Translations under genes and position numbers: made by a program | Assembly (NCBI RefSeq): GCF_001898115.1 | Contig: NZ_MKSQ01000005.1 | Span: 124,001 to 188,000, forward strand | From: Allobosea sp. 67-29 | GTDB taxonomy: Bacteria > Pseudomonadota > Alphaproteobacteria > Rhizobiales > Beijerinckiaceae | Reading direction: 5' to 3' | Length of the DNA: 64,000 nucleotides | Shown here: piece by piece, positions 1 through 10,588 of the stretch | How the letters are laid out: every line of letters starts with the position of its first letter | Position numbering within the stretch: the first letter of the stretch is position 1 | Notes under the pieces: model-generated | Seen by the model: only the letters and a program-made list of their open reading frames with translations | The model's database searches: none | What the model was told of the DNA's origin: nothing

Positions 1-829
<829 letters not shown>

Positions 830-885
830 GAAGTCGTCCTTGAACGGGCGAGCGAGCGCCCGCGAGAATCCTGATTCGAAAGCAC

Positions 886-914
886 AATATAGGGACAGAC
901 GATGGCTTTTTCAC
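886..914 (-). promoter_or_regulatory. possible gyrB promoter
   Basis: On the minus strand a TATATT -10 (886-891) follows a GTGAAA -35-like element (909-914) with a 17-base spacer, 57 bases upstream of the gyrB ATG. The -35 matches four of six consensus bases. This rests on pattern only. Confidence 0.35.
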
Positions 915-998
915 GCGCCCGCGTATGTGCGTGCGTGAGCGCGAGCCCCGCTGCCGTCCTTGCTGCGCTCGCACGGCAGGTCGGTGGGAGAAGAGTCT

Positions 999-2837
999 TC
1001 AGCCGCGGAACGCCGCGATCGCCTCGAGGAAGGTCTCGCCATACTGGGCGAGCTTGCGTTCGCCGACGCCTTCGATCGCCCGCATCTCGTCGAGGCCGAG
1101 CGGGCGTTCGCGCGCCATCGCGATCAGGGTGCGGTCGGTGAAGATGATATAGGCCGCCACGCCCTCGGCGCGGGCAAGCTCCAGCCTGAGCTTGCGCAGA
1201 TGCTCGAACAGGGCCGCGGTTTCTCCGTCGAGCCCGTCGGCGCGCGCCGCCTCCCGCTCGGAGCGGCGCGAACGGCGCTCGGCGAACGGATCGACTCGGA
1301 GTGCGATGCTCTCGCGCCCGAACAGGATGTTCTCGCCCTTCGGCGTCAGCTTGAAGCCGCCATGCTCGACGCTGGCCTCGGCGAGCGCGCCGGCCGCAAA
1401 GAGCTTGCGCGTCAGCCCCATCCAGGCGGCCTTGGACTTGTCGGCGCCGACGCCGAAGGTCTTCAAGCCGTCATGGTTCTGGCGGCGGATGGTTTCGGTC
1501 GTCGTGCCCGTGAGGATGTCGGCGAGATGGCCGGCGCCGAAGCGTTCGCCCGAGCGGATCACGGCCGAAAGCAGCTTGCGCGCCTCCAGCGTCGCGTCCT
1601 GCAGTGCCGGCGCTTCCGCGCCGCAGAGATCGCAGCGGAACGGCACCTGCCCGTGCCGACAGGACGGCGTCTCCTCGCCGAAATAGGCCAGCAGCGCGCC
1701 GCGCCGGCAGAGCGCGTTCTCGCACAGGTCGATCATCGCGTTGAGGCGCTTGTGTTCGATGCCCCGGCGCTCGTCGTCGATCGGCTTCTCGTCGATCTGG
1801 CGCCGTCTCAGCACCATGTCGTCGACACCGTAGAGGGTGAGCGTGTCGGCCGGGAGCCCGTCGCGGCCGGCGCGGCCGATCTCCTGGTAGTAGCTTTCGA
1901 CCGAGCCCGGCATGTCGGCGTGGACGACGAAGCGCACATCCGGCTTGTTGATGCCCATGCCGAAGGCGATGGTGGCGCAGACGACGACCTCGTCCTCCTG
2001 CAGGAAGATATCCTGGTTGCGGTTGCGCTCCGCCTGCTCGAGCCCGGCATGGTAGGGCAGGGCGTTCCAGCCTTTTTCACGGAGCCCGGCCGCAAGGCGC
2101 TCGGTCTTGCTCCGCGAGGAGCAGTAGACGATGCCGGAGCCGCCGCGATGCCGGCGCAGGAAATCGTCGATCTGCCGGCGCGGCTGATCCTTCGGCGCGA
2201 AGGCGAGCTTCAGGTTCGGTCGGTCGAAGGAATGCACCACCATCTGCGGCGGCGCAGGGAAGAGCTGCTGGGCGATGTCGGCCTGGGTCTGCCGGTCGGC
2301 GGTGGCGGTCAGCGCCGTGACGGGCACGCCGCCCAGGGCCTCGCGCGCCTTGGCGAGCAGGCGGTACTCCGGGCGGAAATCATGGCCCCATTGCGAGACG
2401 CAATGCGCCTCGTCGATGGCGAGCCGGTTCACGCCGATCCGCTTCAGCCGCGAGACCAGTCCCTCGCCGGCCAATCGCTCCGGCGAGACGAAGAGCAGGC
2501 GCAATTCGCCGGCATTGAGCTTGTCCCAGGCCTCTGCGGCCTCCTCCTCGCTGTTCATCGAGTTGAGCGAGGCGGCCGATACGCCGGCGCGGACGAGCTG
2601 GCCGACCTGGTCGCGCATCAGCGCGATCAGCGGCGAGACGACCAGCGTCAGCCCGCCCGCGACCAGCGCCGGCAGCTGGTAGCACATCGATTTGCCGGAG
2701 CCCGTCGGCATCACCGCGAAGACGTCGCGCCCGTCGAGGGCGGCGGCGATCACCTCCCACTGTCCGGGGCGGAAGTCGTCGTAGCCCCACACGGATTTCA
2801 GGATCGCGCGGGCTTCTGATTCGCGGGAGGGCGACAT
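999..2837 (-). CDS. recQ: ATP-dependent DNA helicase RecQ
   Basis: A RecQ family 3'-5' helicase acting in recombination repair and restart of stalled forks. The protein is 612 residues, the usual RecQ length. The order is the helicase core with Walker A MPTGSGKS (43-50) and DEAHCVSQWGHDFRPE (142-157), the QEIGRAGRDG motif VI near 330, a zinc/RQC region with CRHGQVPFRCDLC, and a C-terminal HRDC domain (VAAYIIFTDRTL). I chose the ATG at 2837 because the reading frame upstream of it lacks conserved sequence; an in-frame start at 2900 would add 21 unconserved residues. It lies between gyrB and maiA on the same strand with no tight coupling to either. Confidence 0.95.
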   Translation of the reverse strand: MSPSRESEARAILKSVWGYDDFRPGQWEVIAAALDGRDVFAVMPTGSGKSMCYQLPALVAGGLTLVVSPLIALMRDQVGQLVRAGVSAASLNSMNSEEEAAEAWDKLNAGELRLLFVSPERLAGEGLVSRLKRIGVNRLAIDEAHCVSQWGHDFRPEYRLLAKAREALGGVPVTALTATADRQTQADIAQQLFPAPPQMVVHSFDRPNLKLAFAPKDQPRRQIDDFLRRHRGGSGIVYCSSRSKTERLAAGLREKGWNALPYHAGLEQAERNRNQDIFLQEDEVVVCATIAFGMGINKPDVRFVVHADMPGSVESYYQEIGRAGRDGLPADTLTLYGVDDMVLRRRQIDEKPIDDERRGIEHKRLNAMIDLCENALCRRGALLAYFGEETPSCRHGQVPFRCDLCGAEAPALQDATLEARKLLSAVIRSGERFGAGHLADILTGTTTETIRRQNHDGLKTFGVGADKSKAAWMGLTRKLFAAGALAEASVEHGGFKLTPKGENILFGRESIALRVDPFAERRSRRSEREAARADGLDGETAALFEHLRKLRLELARAEGVAAYIIFTDRTLIAMARERPLGLDEMRAIEGVGERKLAQYGETFLEAIAAFRG

Positions 2838-2918
2838 GGGATGTGGGTGTGCCGCAGCTGGCCACGCTTGGCCAGTCTCCGGCACGGATCGCCACCCCAA
2901 ATCGGGGGAAGACCACCT

Positions 2919-3551
2919 TTAGCCGGCCGCGTCGGCCTGCTTGGCGGGGTGCGCCGCCTGGAAGGCCGGATGCGCCTCGGCCAGCATTTCGACGCGCAGG
3001 ATCCGCGGATAGGCCTCGAGCGGCACGTTGAAGCGCCGCGCCGCATAGAGCTGCGGGACGAGATAGGCGTCGGCGAGACCGGGCGCCGGCCCGAAGCAGT
3101 AGCCGTCCTCGCTGATCATCGCCTCCACCGCGGCGAAGCCCTGTCCGATCCAGGTCGCGATCCAGCCGTTGACCTCCTCCTCCGGGCGGCCGAGCGGCCC
3201 GCGCAGATAGGTCAGCGGCCCGACATTGTGCAGCGGATGCACGTCGCAGCCGATGATCGCCGCAACGGCGCGGACTTTTGCGCGTGCGACCGGATCGGCG
3301 GGCAGGAGCGGCGGATTCGGATAGACCTCTTCCAGATATTCGATGATGGCGGGCGATTGCGTGAGCACGCTGCCGTCATCGAGCACCAGCGTCGGCACGC
3401 GGCCCTGCGGGTTGAGCGCGCGATAGGCCTCGGTTTTCTGCTCGCCGCGGACAAGATGCACGAAGGCCTGCTCCGCCGCGATGCCCTTCAGGGCGAGCGC
3501 GATGCGCAGGCGATAGGAGGAGGTCGAGCGCCAGTAGCCGTAGAGCTTCAT
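2919..3551 (-). CDS. maiA: maleylacetoacetate isomerase
   Basis: A zeta-class glutathione transferase of 210 residues that isomerises maleylacetoacetate to fumarylacetoacetate, using glutathione as cofactor, in tyrosine/homogentisate breakdown. The N-terminal thioredoxin fold carries the class signature STSSYRLRIAL (9-19) with the catalytic serines, then NPQGRVPTLVLDDG (48-61) of the glutathione site and QSPAIIEYLEE. The helical C-terminal domain includes the conserved GCDVHPLHN segment. It follows fahA in the same direction with only ten bases between the genes, so it is the last gene of the hmgA-transporter-fahA-maiA run. Confidence 0.94.
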   Translation of the reverse strand: MKLYGYWRSTSSYRLRIALALKGIAAEQAFVHLVRGEQKTEAYRALNPQGRVPTLVLDDGSVLTQSPAIIEYLEEVYPNPPLLPADPVARAKVRAVAAIIGCDVHPLHNVGPLTYLRGPLGRPEEEVNGWIATWIGQGFAAVEAMISEDGYCFGPAPGLADAYLVPQLYAARRFNVPLEAYPRILRVEMLAEAHPAFQAAHPAKQADAAG

Positions 3552-3561
3552 CGCTTTCTCC

Positions 3562-4890
3562 TCACGGAGCAGGCTGGATGATGGCCCGGCATTCGCCGAA
3601 GCCGATCGAGGCGAAGCCGTCGCGCCGGGCCTGCGCCCTCAGCACGATCTCGTCGCCATCCTCGAGGAAGCGCCGTTCCTCGCCGGAGGGCAGCTCGATC
3701 GGGGTGCGGCCGCCCTGCGTGCTCTCCAGCAGGCTGCCGCGGCTGGCCTGGTCAGGGCCGGAGATGGTGCCGGAGCCGAGCAGGTCGCCCGGCATCAGAT
3801 TGCAGCCATTGCTGCTGTGATGCGCCAGCATCTGCGCGACGGTCCAGTACATGTGCCGCGCGTTCGAGCGGGCGAGACGATGGGCCGGCAGGTTGTCGCG
3901 CCGCATCGCTTCGGTCCGGATCAGGACGTCGAGTTCGAGATCGAAGGCGCCTGTGGCTTGATCCTCTGCATCGGAGAGATAGGGCAGAGGTGCGGGGTCG
4001 CCTTCCGGACGCGGAGGCTGCGCGATCCGGAACGGCGCCAGCGCCTCGGGCGTAATGATCCAGGGCGAGATGGTCGAGGCGAAGCTCTTCGCCAGGAACG
4101 GCCCCAGTGGCTGGTATTCCCAGGCCTGGACGTCGCGCGCCGACCAGTCGTTCAGCAGGCAGAATCCGGCGATGTGGTCCGCCGCCGCGGAGATCGGAAC
4201 CGGCTCGCCCTGCTCGTTGCCCGGCCCGACCCAGATCCCGAGTTCGAGCTCGTAGTCGAGCCGCCGCGACGGCCCGAAGACCGGCGCTGCGGCATCCGGG
4301 GCTTTGGTCTGTCCGTTGGGACGACGGACCGGTGTGCCGGACGGCCGGATCGACGAGGCCCGGCCGTGATAGCCGATCGGCACGTATTTGTAGTTCGGCA
4401 GCAACGGGTTGTCGGGCCGGAACAGCTTGCCGACCTCGGTCGCATGATGGATGCCGACATAGAAGTCGGTGTAGTCGCCGATGCGCGCCGGCAGATGCAG
4501 CGTACAGTCCACGAGATTGGACAGCAGCGGAGCGAGCTGGTCGCGCTCCGGCGCATCTTCGCGCAGAAGCTCCGAGAGCCGGGCCCGCAATGCCTTGCGC
4601 GGACCGGCGCCGAGTGCCAGCAGCCCGTTGAGGCTGCCGTCCGCGGCGGCCCTGACGGCGTCTGCGGCCGCGCCGGTGAGAAGCCCGGCTTCGAGCAGGC
4701 CGGCAAGGTCGAGCACCTGGTCGCCGATCGCCGTGCCGATCCGGGGCGTTCCGTCCGGCGGCGAGAACAGGCCCAGCGGCAGGTTCTGGATCGGGAATTC
4801 CGGATGGCCGTTGGCCTCGGTCACCCATGAGCGGAGCTGCGGATCGTGGGTCTCGTCGAGGCCGTTGGCGAGGGCGGCGTGATCGGTCAT
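3562..4890 (-). CDS. fahA: fumarylacetoacetase
   Basis: The last enzyme of homogentisate degradation: it hydrolyses fumarylacetoacetate to fumarate and acetoacetate. The 442-residue length fits the long FahA type. Visible motifs are the N-terminal FAH domain, DYTDFYVGIHHATEVGKLFR (139-158) with a metal-binding Asp, LDYELELGIWVG (211-222) with metal-binding glutamates, and LNDWSARDVQAWEYQPLGPF (246-265) with the active-site Asp. I chose the ATG at 4890 (MTDHAALANG), which starts 11 bases after the stop of the transporter gene. The same frame stays open far upstream, but that part is antisense-type noise over the transporter gene. Confidence 0.95.
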   Translation of the reverse strand: MTDHAALANGLDETHDPQLRSWVTEANGHPEFPIQNLPLGLFSPPDGTPRIGTAIGDQVLDLAGLLEAGLLTGAAADAVRAAADGSLNGLLALGAGPRKALRARLSELLREDAPERDQLAPLLSNLVDCTLHLPARIGDYTDFYVGIHHATEVGKLFRPDNPLLPNYKYVPIGYHGRASSIRPSGTPVRRPNGQTKAPDAAAPVFGPSRRLDYELELGIWVGPGNEQGEPVPISAAADHIAGFCLLNDWSARDVQAWEYQPLGPFLAKSFASTISPWIITPEALAPFRIAQPPRPEGDPAPLPYLSDAEDQATGAFDLELDVLIRTEAMRRDNLPAHRLARSNARHMYWTVAQMLAHHSSNGCNLMPGDLLGSGTISGPDQASRGSLLESTQGGRTPIELPSGEERRFLEDGDEIVLRAQARRDGFASIGFGECRAIIQPAP

Positions 4891-4901
4891 TTCCGGCGTA
4901 C

Positions 4902-6215
4902 TCACTTCAGCAGGTCGGCGCCGCGCGTCTCGCGGGCGCTCAGCATGGCCCATACGGCCGGCAGCACCATCAGCGTCGCGTAGACCCCGACGGCCAGCGG
5001 CGCGTGGAAGGCATCGAGGAGCCAGGTGCCGATGATCGGCGCCAGGGCTCCGCCCAGCACGGCGGCGACGGAATAGGCGGTCGACATCGCCGTATAGCGG
5101 ACGCGCGCCGGGAAGAGTTCGGTGAAGAAGGCCGACATGCCGCCGACGATGATGCCGTGGAAGGTGAGCGTCAGCAGGGTCGCGGTCTTGAGCTGTGCCG
5201 CCGATGCGCCTTCGCCCAGCGTGAACAGGTAGAAGCCGGCGGCGACGCCGCCGACGAGCCCGAGCAGGGTGACGGGCCGGCGCCCGATGCGGTCGGCCGC
5301 CGCACCCGCCAGCAGGATCACCGCGACTTCGACCAGCGAGCCCCAGAACAGGGCGTCGAGAGCCGCTCCGCGCGGCGCCTTGAGATAGACGGTCGCGAGC
5401 ACGATGAAGAAGGTGGAGAACAGATAGAACAGGGCGCTCTCGCCGGCTTTGACCAGGAAGACGCGCAGCATGCTGGCGGAGTGGGTCGAAAGCGCCTCGC
5501 GCAGCGGCGCGTGCGCCACCTCCTGCCGGTGCTCCTTCAGTTCGACGAAGGCCGGCGATTCCTCGACGCGGCGGCGCACCCAGAAGCCGAACAGGATGAG
5601 GACGGCGGAAGCGAGGAACGGGATGCGCCAGCCCCATTCGACGAAGGCGCTCTGCCCGTAATGGCCGATGACCAGGCCGATCACGGCGGTGGCGAGGACG
5701 TTGCCGGCCGGGCCGCCGATCATCGGGAACCCGGTCCAAAGGCCGCGCTGCCGTGCCGGCAGGCTCTCCGCGACGATCACCAGCGCTCCGGTCGACTCGC
5801 CGCCGACGGCGAAGCCCTGCAGCAGGCGCAGGATGATGAGGAGCACCGGGGCCAGCACGCCGGCCTGCGCATAGGTCGGCAGCACGCCCATCGCGACGGT
5901 CGAGATGCCCATCAGCAGCAGGCTGGCGACCAGGCTGCGCTTGCGGCCGATCCGGTCGCCGAGCGTGCCGAAGAACCAGCCGCCGAGCGGGCGGGCGACG
6001 AAGCCGACGGCCTGCGCGCCCAGCGCCGCCAGCAGCCCGGCGAACGGGTCCGTCGCCGGAAAGAAGGCGGTGTTGAAGACCAGCGCGGCGCAGACCGCGA
6101 AAACCGCGAAGTCGTACCACTCCACGATGGTGCCGATGCTGCTCGCGATCAGCAGGCGGATACGGGCGGCCTGGCTGCTATGGGCAGGCGAGGCCGAAAC
6201 GGATTGCACGCTCAT
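4902..6215 (-). CDS. MHS-family MFS transporter (metabolite:H+ symporter)
   Basis: A major facilitator superfamily permease of 437 residues with about 12 hydrophobic segments. The start SSIGTIVEWYDFAVFAV and the loop GTLGDRIGRKRSL between segments 2 and 3 mark the metabolite:H+ symporter (MHS) family, which includes ShiA, KgtP, ProP and several aromatic-acid carriers. The segment LQGFAVGGESTGALVIVAES is the conserved TM4-TM5 region. Its position between hmgA and fahA suggests uptake of a substrate of the homogentisate route, such as a hydroxyphenyl compound; the exact substrate cannot be read from sequence. The stop and the fahA start are 11 bases apart, so the two are probably co-transcribed. 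Confidence 0.85.
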   Translation of the reverse strand: MSVQSVSASPAHSSQAARIRLLIASSIGTIVEWYDFAVFAVCAALVFNTAFFPATDPFAGLLAALGAQAVGFVARPLGGWFFGTLGDRIGRKRSLVASLLLMGISTVAMGVLPTYAQAGVLAPVLLIILRLLQGFAVGGESTGALVIVAESLPARQRGLWTGFPMIGGPAGNVLATAVIGLVIGHYGQSAFVEWGWRIPFLASAVLILFGFWVRRRVEESPAFVELKEHRQEVAHAPLREALSTHSASMLRVFLVKAGESALFYLFSTFFIVLATVYLKAPRGAALDALFWGSLVEVAVILLAGAAADRIGRRPVTLLGLVGGVAAGFYLFTLGEGASAAQLKTATLLTLTFHGIIVGGMSAFFTELFPARVRYTAMSTAYSVAAVLGGALAPIIGTWLLDAFHAPLAVGVYATLMVLPAVWAMLSARETRGADLLK

Positions 6216-6356
6216 GGGATGTCTTCCTCACCTGGATGTCGGATCGCGACACGGCACTCGGTCAAAGCCGAGAGCCGCGACGATCGCGGCTCGGGTTGTT
6301 TCTGCCCGGTTTTCTGTCGGAAGGATGAGGCCGCGGCGAACGCTGCGGCCCGAGGG
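6216..6356 (-). other. hmgA-transporter spacer with two GC-rich hairpins
   Basis: This 141-base spacer holds two inverted repeats: GAGCCGCGA/TCGCGGCTC at 6272-6292 with a three-base loop, and GGCCGC/GCGGCC at 6329-6350 just after the hmgA stop. Neither is followed by a clear T-run on the minus strand. They may stabilise the 3' end of the hmgA message or partly attenuate the downstream genes. Confidence 0.4.
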
Positions 6357-7721
6357 TTACTTCGGTGCCGGGACCTTCGGATCGAAGTATTTTTTCAGGG
6401 CCTTGCCGTAGCCGGCATAGCTCTTCTGGAAGGCGGGGCTTTCGGCCGCGAATTGCGAGACCTTCTGCGGGAAGCGGGTCTCGAACATGAAGGCGAGCGT
6501 GCCTTCGAGCTTGTGCGGCTTGAGCTCGACGTTCGAGGCGCGCTCGAAGGCGTCCATGTCGGGCCCGTGCGGCAGCATCATGTTGTGCAGCGAGGCGCCG
6601 CCCGGCTGGAAGCCGCCACCGGTCTTCGCGTCGTAGACGCCGTAGACCAGCCCCATGAACTCGCTCATCACGTTCATGTGGTACCAGGGCGGCCGGAAGG
6701 TGTTCTCCGCCACCAGCCAGCGGTCGGAGAAGATGACGAAGTCGATATTGGCCGTGCCGGGCGTCTCGGAGGGCGAGGTCAGGACGGTGAAGATCGACGG
6801 GTCGGCATGGTCGAACAGGATTGGCCCGACCGGTGAATATTTGCGCAGGTCGTATTTGTAGGGCGCGTAGTTGCCGTGCCAGGCGACGACGTCGAGCGGG
6901 GAATGGCCGAGATCGCAGGCCCAGAGCTTGCCGCCCCATTTCACGAACATCGTCGAGGGCGCGTCGCGATCCTCATAGGCCGCGACCGGGGTGAGGAAGT
7001 CGCGCGGATTGGCAAGACAGTTGGCGCCGATCGGTCCGCGCTCCGGCAGCGAGAACGAGCCGCCATAGTTCTCGCAGAGATAGCCGCGGGCCGGCCCGCC
7101 GGTGAGCTCCACCCGGATCTTCACGCCGCGCGGGATGACGGCGATCTCGCCCGGCTCGATGTCGATGATGCCGAACTCGGTCCAGACGCGCAGGCTCCCC
7201 TGCTGCGGCACGAACACCATCTCGCCGTCGGAATTATAGAAATACTCGTCCTTCATCGAGCGCGTGATGAAGTAGAGATGCGCGGCCATCCCGGCCTGCG
7301 CGCCGGCGTCGCCGCAGGTCGTCATGGTGCGCACGCCCTCGACGAAGCTGAGCTGCTCCGCCGGGATCGGGATCGGGTCCCAGCGATAGGGTGCGATCGG
7401 CAAGTCGGGCGTCGCGACCGGCGCCGTCTGCCACAATCCGATATCGGCGGCGCGGAACTCGCCGAAATGCACGACGGTCGGGCGGATGCGGTAGAGCCAG
7501 GAGCGCTCGTTGGTGGTGCGCGGCGCGGTGAAGGGGGAGCCGGAGAGCTGTTCGGCGTAAAGGCCGTAGGCGCATCTCTGCGGCGAATTGCGTCCGAGCG
7601 GCAGCGCGCCGGGCAGCGCCTCGGTCTCGAAGCCGTTGCCGAAACCGGACATGTAGCCGGTCGCGATGGCGCTCTCGGACTTGCGGTCGCTCGCGTGGAC
7701 TGCGGGATTCTGGACGTTCAT
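6357..7721 (-). CDS. hmgA: homogentisate 1,2-dioxygenase
   Basis: An Fe(II) dioxygenase that opens the ring of homogentisate to maleylacetoacetate. The 454-residue protein has the family N-terminus [19 protein letters not shown] (23-41). The iron ligands fall in [15 protein letters not shown] (His348 and Glu354) and [11 protein letters not shown] (His385), spaced as in the human enzyme. I chose the ATG at 7721; the frame remains open further upstream, but that part runs antisense through the marR gene. hmgA leads the minus-strand run hmgA-transporter-fahA-maiA and is divergent from marR with 156 bases between them, so the MarR protein is its likely regulator. Confidence 0.96.
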   Translation of the reverse strand: MNVQNPAVHASDRKSESAIATGYMSGFGNGFETEALPGALPLGRNSPQRCAYGLYAEQLSGSPFTAPRTTNERSWLYRIRPTVVHFGEFRAADIGLWQTAPVATPDLPIAPYRWDPIPIPAEQLSFVEGVRTMTTCGDAGAQAGMAAHLYFITRSMKDEYFYNSDGEMVFVPQQGSLRVWTEFGIIDIEPGEIAVIPRGVKIRVELTGGPARGYLCENYGGSFSLPERGPIGANCLANPRDFLTPVAAYEDRDAPSTMFVKWGGKLWACDLGHSPLDVVAWHGNYAPYKYDLRKYSPVGPILFDHADPSIFTVLTSPSETPGTANIDFVIFSDRWLVAENTFRPPWYHMNVMSEFMGLVYGVYDAKTGGGFQPGGASLHNMMLPHGPDMDAFERASNVELKPHKLEGTLAFMFETRFPQKVSQFAAESPAFQKSYAGYGKALKKYFDPKVPAPK

Positions 7722-7848
7722 GTTTCTTCTCCCGGAGAGAATCGCCGTCTTCGACGTGGTCTTGGTGCCGTGATGGGCGGAGGCATTCCTCCGCCTCGAC
7801 CGTCCCGGATCGTTCCTTCGAGACGGGAACCGCGATATCGTTGCAGCG

Positions 7849-7874
7849 GTAACCGTCGATTTTGTAACTAACAA
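7849..7874. promoter_or_regulatory. candidate MarR operator between hmgA and marR
   Basis: Two GTAAC direct repeats start 15 bases apart (7849 and 7864). The first lies in the palindrome CGGTAACCG; the second lies in TTGTAACTAACAA, an imperfect inverted repeat ending three bases before the marR ATG. No Shine-Dalgarno sequence is visible in front of that ATG. This would suit an autoregulating MarR protein that also represses hmgA. It is inferred from symmetry and position. Confidence 0.45.
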
Positions 7875-7877
7875 GCG

Positions 7878-8312
7878 ATGACCAAGCTCGCCCTCGAAAC
7901 CTTCCTGCCCTATCGCCTCAACCGGCTCTCGGCCGCGGTCTCGCAGGAATTCCGTGCCGTCTATGGCCCGCATCACGACCTCACCGTGCCGGAATGGCGG
8001 GTTCTGGCGACGCTCGGCCAGTTCGAGGCGATGAGCGCCAAGGAGATCGGCGCGCATTCGGCGATGCACAAGACCAAGGTCAGCCGTGCCGTCCGCGCCC
8101 TGGAGGAGCGCCGCTGGCTCACCCGGCGCGAAAGCCCCGACGACCGGCGCGAGGAGATTCTGCGCCTGACGTCGCTGGGGCGGAAGACCTATGGCGAGAT
8201 CGTCCCGCGGGCGCTGGCCTTCGAGGCCAGGATCCTGGAGGCGCTGGGCCCGGATGCCGAGCGGCTGCTGACCGCGCTGCGTCATCTGGAACTGACCCTC
8301 GACCAGCGCTGA
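7878..8312 (+). CDS. MarR-family regulator, likely of homogentisate genes
   Basis: A winged helix-turn-helix repressor of 144 residues. The DNA-binding part runs through [38 protein letters not shown] (about residues 35-72), followed by the wing [17 protein letters not shown] (93-109). The protein is divergent from hmgA, so it probably controls that operon in response to an aromatic intermediate. The start at 7878 leaves no visible ribosome-binding site, because the preceding bases form a possible operator; a leaderless or weakly translated message is possible. A second, unrelated MarR protein lies at 35534-35887. Confidence 0.85.
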   Translation: MTKLALETFLPYRLNRLSAAVSQEFRAVYGPHHDLTVPEWRVLATLGQFEAMSAKEIGAHSAMHKTKVSRAVRALEERRWLTRRESPDDRREEILRLTSLGRKTYGEIVPRALAFEARILEALGPDAERLLTALRHLELTLDQR

Positions 8313-8425
8313 GACGTGCCGGGACCGGGGCCGCCGGAGCCGATATGTCCCCTGCCGTGGTGACAGCGGCCGCGGCGGATCGGAGGCATGCTGAACACCA
8401 TCGCCGGCCATGGATCCCGATCCGC

Positions 8426-9175
8426 ATGCAGAATCGCTTCAGCTTCCCGGTTTCAGAGCCTTCGGCGACCGCGGCGGAGAGCGGTATCTCCGGTCGCCGG
8501 CGCTCGGGGGATGTCTACGAGACGCTGCGCAGCGCCATCCTCTCCGGCGAGATCCGCCCCAACGAGCCGTTGATCGAAGCGGACATCGCCGCGGCGCTCG
8601 CGGTCAGCCGCACCCCGGTTCGGGAAGCCTTGCAGCGGCTGGCCGTGGAGCAGCTGATCCTGCCGCGCAAGCGCGGCTGGGCGGTGCGCGAGATCACCGC
8701 GCTCGAGGCGGGCGAGAATTCCGAGGTCCGGGCGGCGCTGGAAGGCTACGCGGCGCGGCTTGCGGCGGAGCGCGCCACCGAGGCCGAGATCGCGGCGGCG
8801 GCCGCGGTCCATGCCCGCAGACTCGCCATCGATCCGGCCGATGACGCGGCGCGCGTCGAGACCAATCGGGAATTCCACCGCGTGATCGTCGATGCCGCCC
8901 GCAACGGCAGGCTGCGGGACGCGATCCTGCGCTCCGGCCGCTTCTACTTCAACGGCTCCGTGGCACGCATGACCTCTCCGGAGGAGTTCCGCCTCAGCAA
9001 CGAGGATCACGCCCTCATCCTCGCTGCCTTGCGGGCGCGCGACGGGGACCGCGCCGAGCATGCCATGCGCGGTCACATCATGCGCACCTTCCATATTTTC
9101 CGGAAGCTGGCCTATCCCTCGCCCGACGCATCGTCCCTCGCCCCGCTGCATGCCACGTCCGGCGAGGGAGCATGA
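8426..9175 (+). CDS. GntR-family regulator (FadR/FCD subfamily)
   Basis: A transcription factor of 249 residues. The N-terminal winged helix (about 25-90) contains [20 protein letters not shown] and [18 protein letters not shown], the usual GntR signature. The rest is an all-helical FCD ligand domain with metal-binding candidates in [17 protein letters not shown] and [11 protein letters not shown] regulators often sense the substrate of the operon they precede, and this gene stands 163 bases in front of the ABC importer and catabolic genes in the same direction. I chose the ATG at 8426 because upstream codons overlap marR and are not conserved in type. Confidence 0.85.
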   Translation: MQNRFSFPVSEPSATAAESGISGRRRSGDVYETLRSAILSGEIRPNEPLIEADIAAALAVSRTPVREALQRLAVEQLILPRKRGWAVREITALEAGENSEVRAALEGYAARLAAERATEAEIAAAAAVHARRLAIDPADDAARVETNREFHRVIVDAARNGRLRDAILRSGRFYFNGSVARMTSPEEFRLSNEDHALILAALRARDGDRAEHAMRGHIMRTFHIFRKLAYPSPDASSLAPLHATSGEGA

Positions 9176-9338
9176 CCGGTCGGCAGGCGGTGTCCGGCAG
9201 TGGCGGTGCGGGCTCCGGTGTCCCAAGCGGCTGTGACAGCATGGACTCCGGCCCGCTCTATGATCGCCGAAAGGCTGGCCTGTGGCATCGCCGCAAGACC
9301 GGCCTCAACGACAAGACGAACCGACCACAGGGAGAGAG

Positions 9339-10550
9339 ATGATGAGGACGACGCGAGTCGCAGTTGGCCTGGCGCTGGCCGCCAGCCTGTTCACCGGCCT
9401 CGCCGCGCGCGCCGAGGACCCGGGCATCACCGACAAGGCGATCAAGATCGGCATCTTCGGGCCGCTCTCGGGGCCGAACATGGCCTATGGCTTCGACGTC
9501 GTGAACGCGGCGAAGATGTATTATGACAAGATCAACAAGGAAGGCGGCATCCACGGCCGCAAGATCGAGTACGTCGTCGAGGACGACCGCTGCAACGCCA
9601 ACGATCTCGTCGCCGCCGTGAAGAAGCTGGTCGAGCAGGATCAGGTCTTCATGCTCAATGGCGGCTCCTGCTCGGCGGCCGTCGTCGCCGCCAAGGACTA
9701 TGTCGTCCGCAACAAGGTGCCGCTCCTGATGCTCAACGCATCGGGCGACGGCGCGCTCTTCCCGCCGACCGACTACATCTTCGGCGCCTATTCGATCTCG
9801 CAATACGCCGTCGGCGGCGCGATGATCGAGTTCGCCGCAAAGAAGCTCGGTGCCAAGACCGTCGCCTACATCAATCATGACGACGCCTACGGCGCCTGGA
9901 ACCTCGAGGGCTCGAAGAAGGATGCCGAGGTCAACGGCGTCAAGCTCGTGGTCGAGTCCGTCAATCCGAACATCAACGACGTCACCGCGCCGTTCCTGAA
10001 GCTGCGCGCGGCGAATCCGGACGCGATCCTGCTCGTGACCTATGCCCGGCCGGCCGCGCTGCTGATCAAGAAGGCGCATGAGATGGGCTTCAACAAGCCG
10101 ATCATCCTCTCCGTGACCGGCACGGCGAGCCTGGGCCAGCTCGCCGAGAATGTCGGCAAGGACGCGCTCAAGAACTTCTACACCCAGGAGGTCATGATCG
10201 ATTCCCCCGGCGGCGCGAAGCTGAAGCCGATCTACGACATGTACAAGGCGGCCTATCCCGATCTGGCGGCCAAGCCCGACCATCCGCAGACCTACATGCC
10301 CTATGGCATCCCCTCGGCGATGTCGCTCGTCAAGGCGCTGCAGGATGCCGGCCCGAACCCGACGCGCGAGAAGGTGCTTGCGGCGCTGAAGACGCAGGAT
10401 TTCGACTCCGGCGTGATGGCCGGGCGGATCCAGTTCGGTCCCCAGCAGCGCGCCGCCAACCGCTCGACGATCTTCATCAAATACGACGGCAACACGATGA
10501 CCCCGCTGCCGGGCGTCTTCACCAGCCGCTGGACCTATCAGGCGAAGTGA
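9339..10550 (+). CDS. branched-chain-amino-acid-type ABC transporter, substrate-binding protein
   Basis: A periplasmic type I binding protein of 403 residues. A signal peptide with a short basic start (MMRTTRV), a hydrophobic core and a probable cut after AARA precedes the mature domain, which opens ITDKAIKIGIFGPLSG as in LivK/Leu-Ile-Val-binding folds. The ATG at 9339 follows a GGGAGAGAG ribosome-binding site. LivK-like proteins near catabolic genes often bind aromatic acids, amides or other carboxylates rather than amino acids, so the ligand is open. It leads the livHMGF-type genes and is separated from them by a strong stem-loop, which would allow extra binding protein to be made. Confidence 0.88.
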   Translation: MMRTTRVAVGLALAASLFTGLAARAEDPGITDKAIKIGIFGPLSGPNMAYGFDVVNAAKMYYDKINKEGGIHGRKIEYVVEDDRCNANDLVAAVKKLVEQDQVFMLNGGSCSAAVVAAKDYVVRNKVPLLMLNASGDGALFPPTDYIFGAYSISQYAVGGAMIEFAAKKLGAKTVAYINHDDAYGAWNLEGSKKDAEVNGVKLVVESVNPNINDVTAPFLKLRAANPDAILLVTYARPAALLIKKAHEMGFNKPIILSVTGTASLGQLAENVGKDALKNFYTQEVMIDSPGGAKLKPIYDMYKAAYPDLAAKPDHPQTYMPYGIPSAMSLVKALQDAGPNPTREKVLAALKTQDFDSGVMAGRIQFGPQQRAANRSTIFIKYDGNTMTPLPGVFTSRWTYQAK

Positions 10551-10588
10551 CCGCCACGGGCAGGCTGTTCGGCCTGCCTCATGAGAAC

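Noticed and set aside
960..2819. A 619-codon open frame antisense to recQ
   Set aside because: RecQ motifs on the minus strand are intact and the antisense product has no recognisable domain.
3562..6120. An 852-codon frame that seems to fuse FahA to a long N-terminal extension
   Set aside because: The extension is the transporter gene read out of frame and is Arg-rich without motifs; FahA begins at 4890.
7722..8411. A 230-codon N-terminal extension of HmgA
   Set aside because: It is antisense to the marR gene and absent from the family; the ATG at 7721 gives the normal protein.
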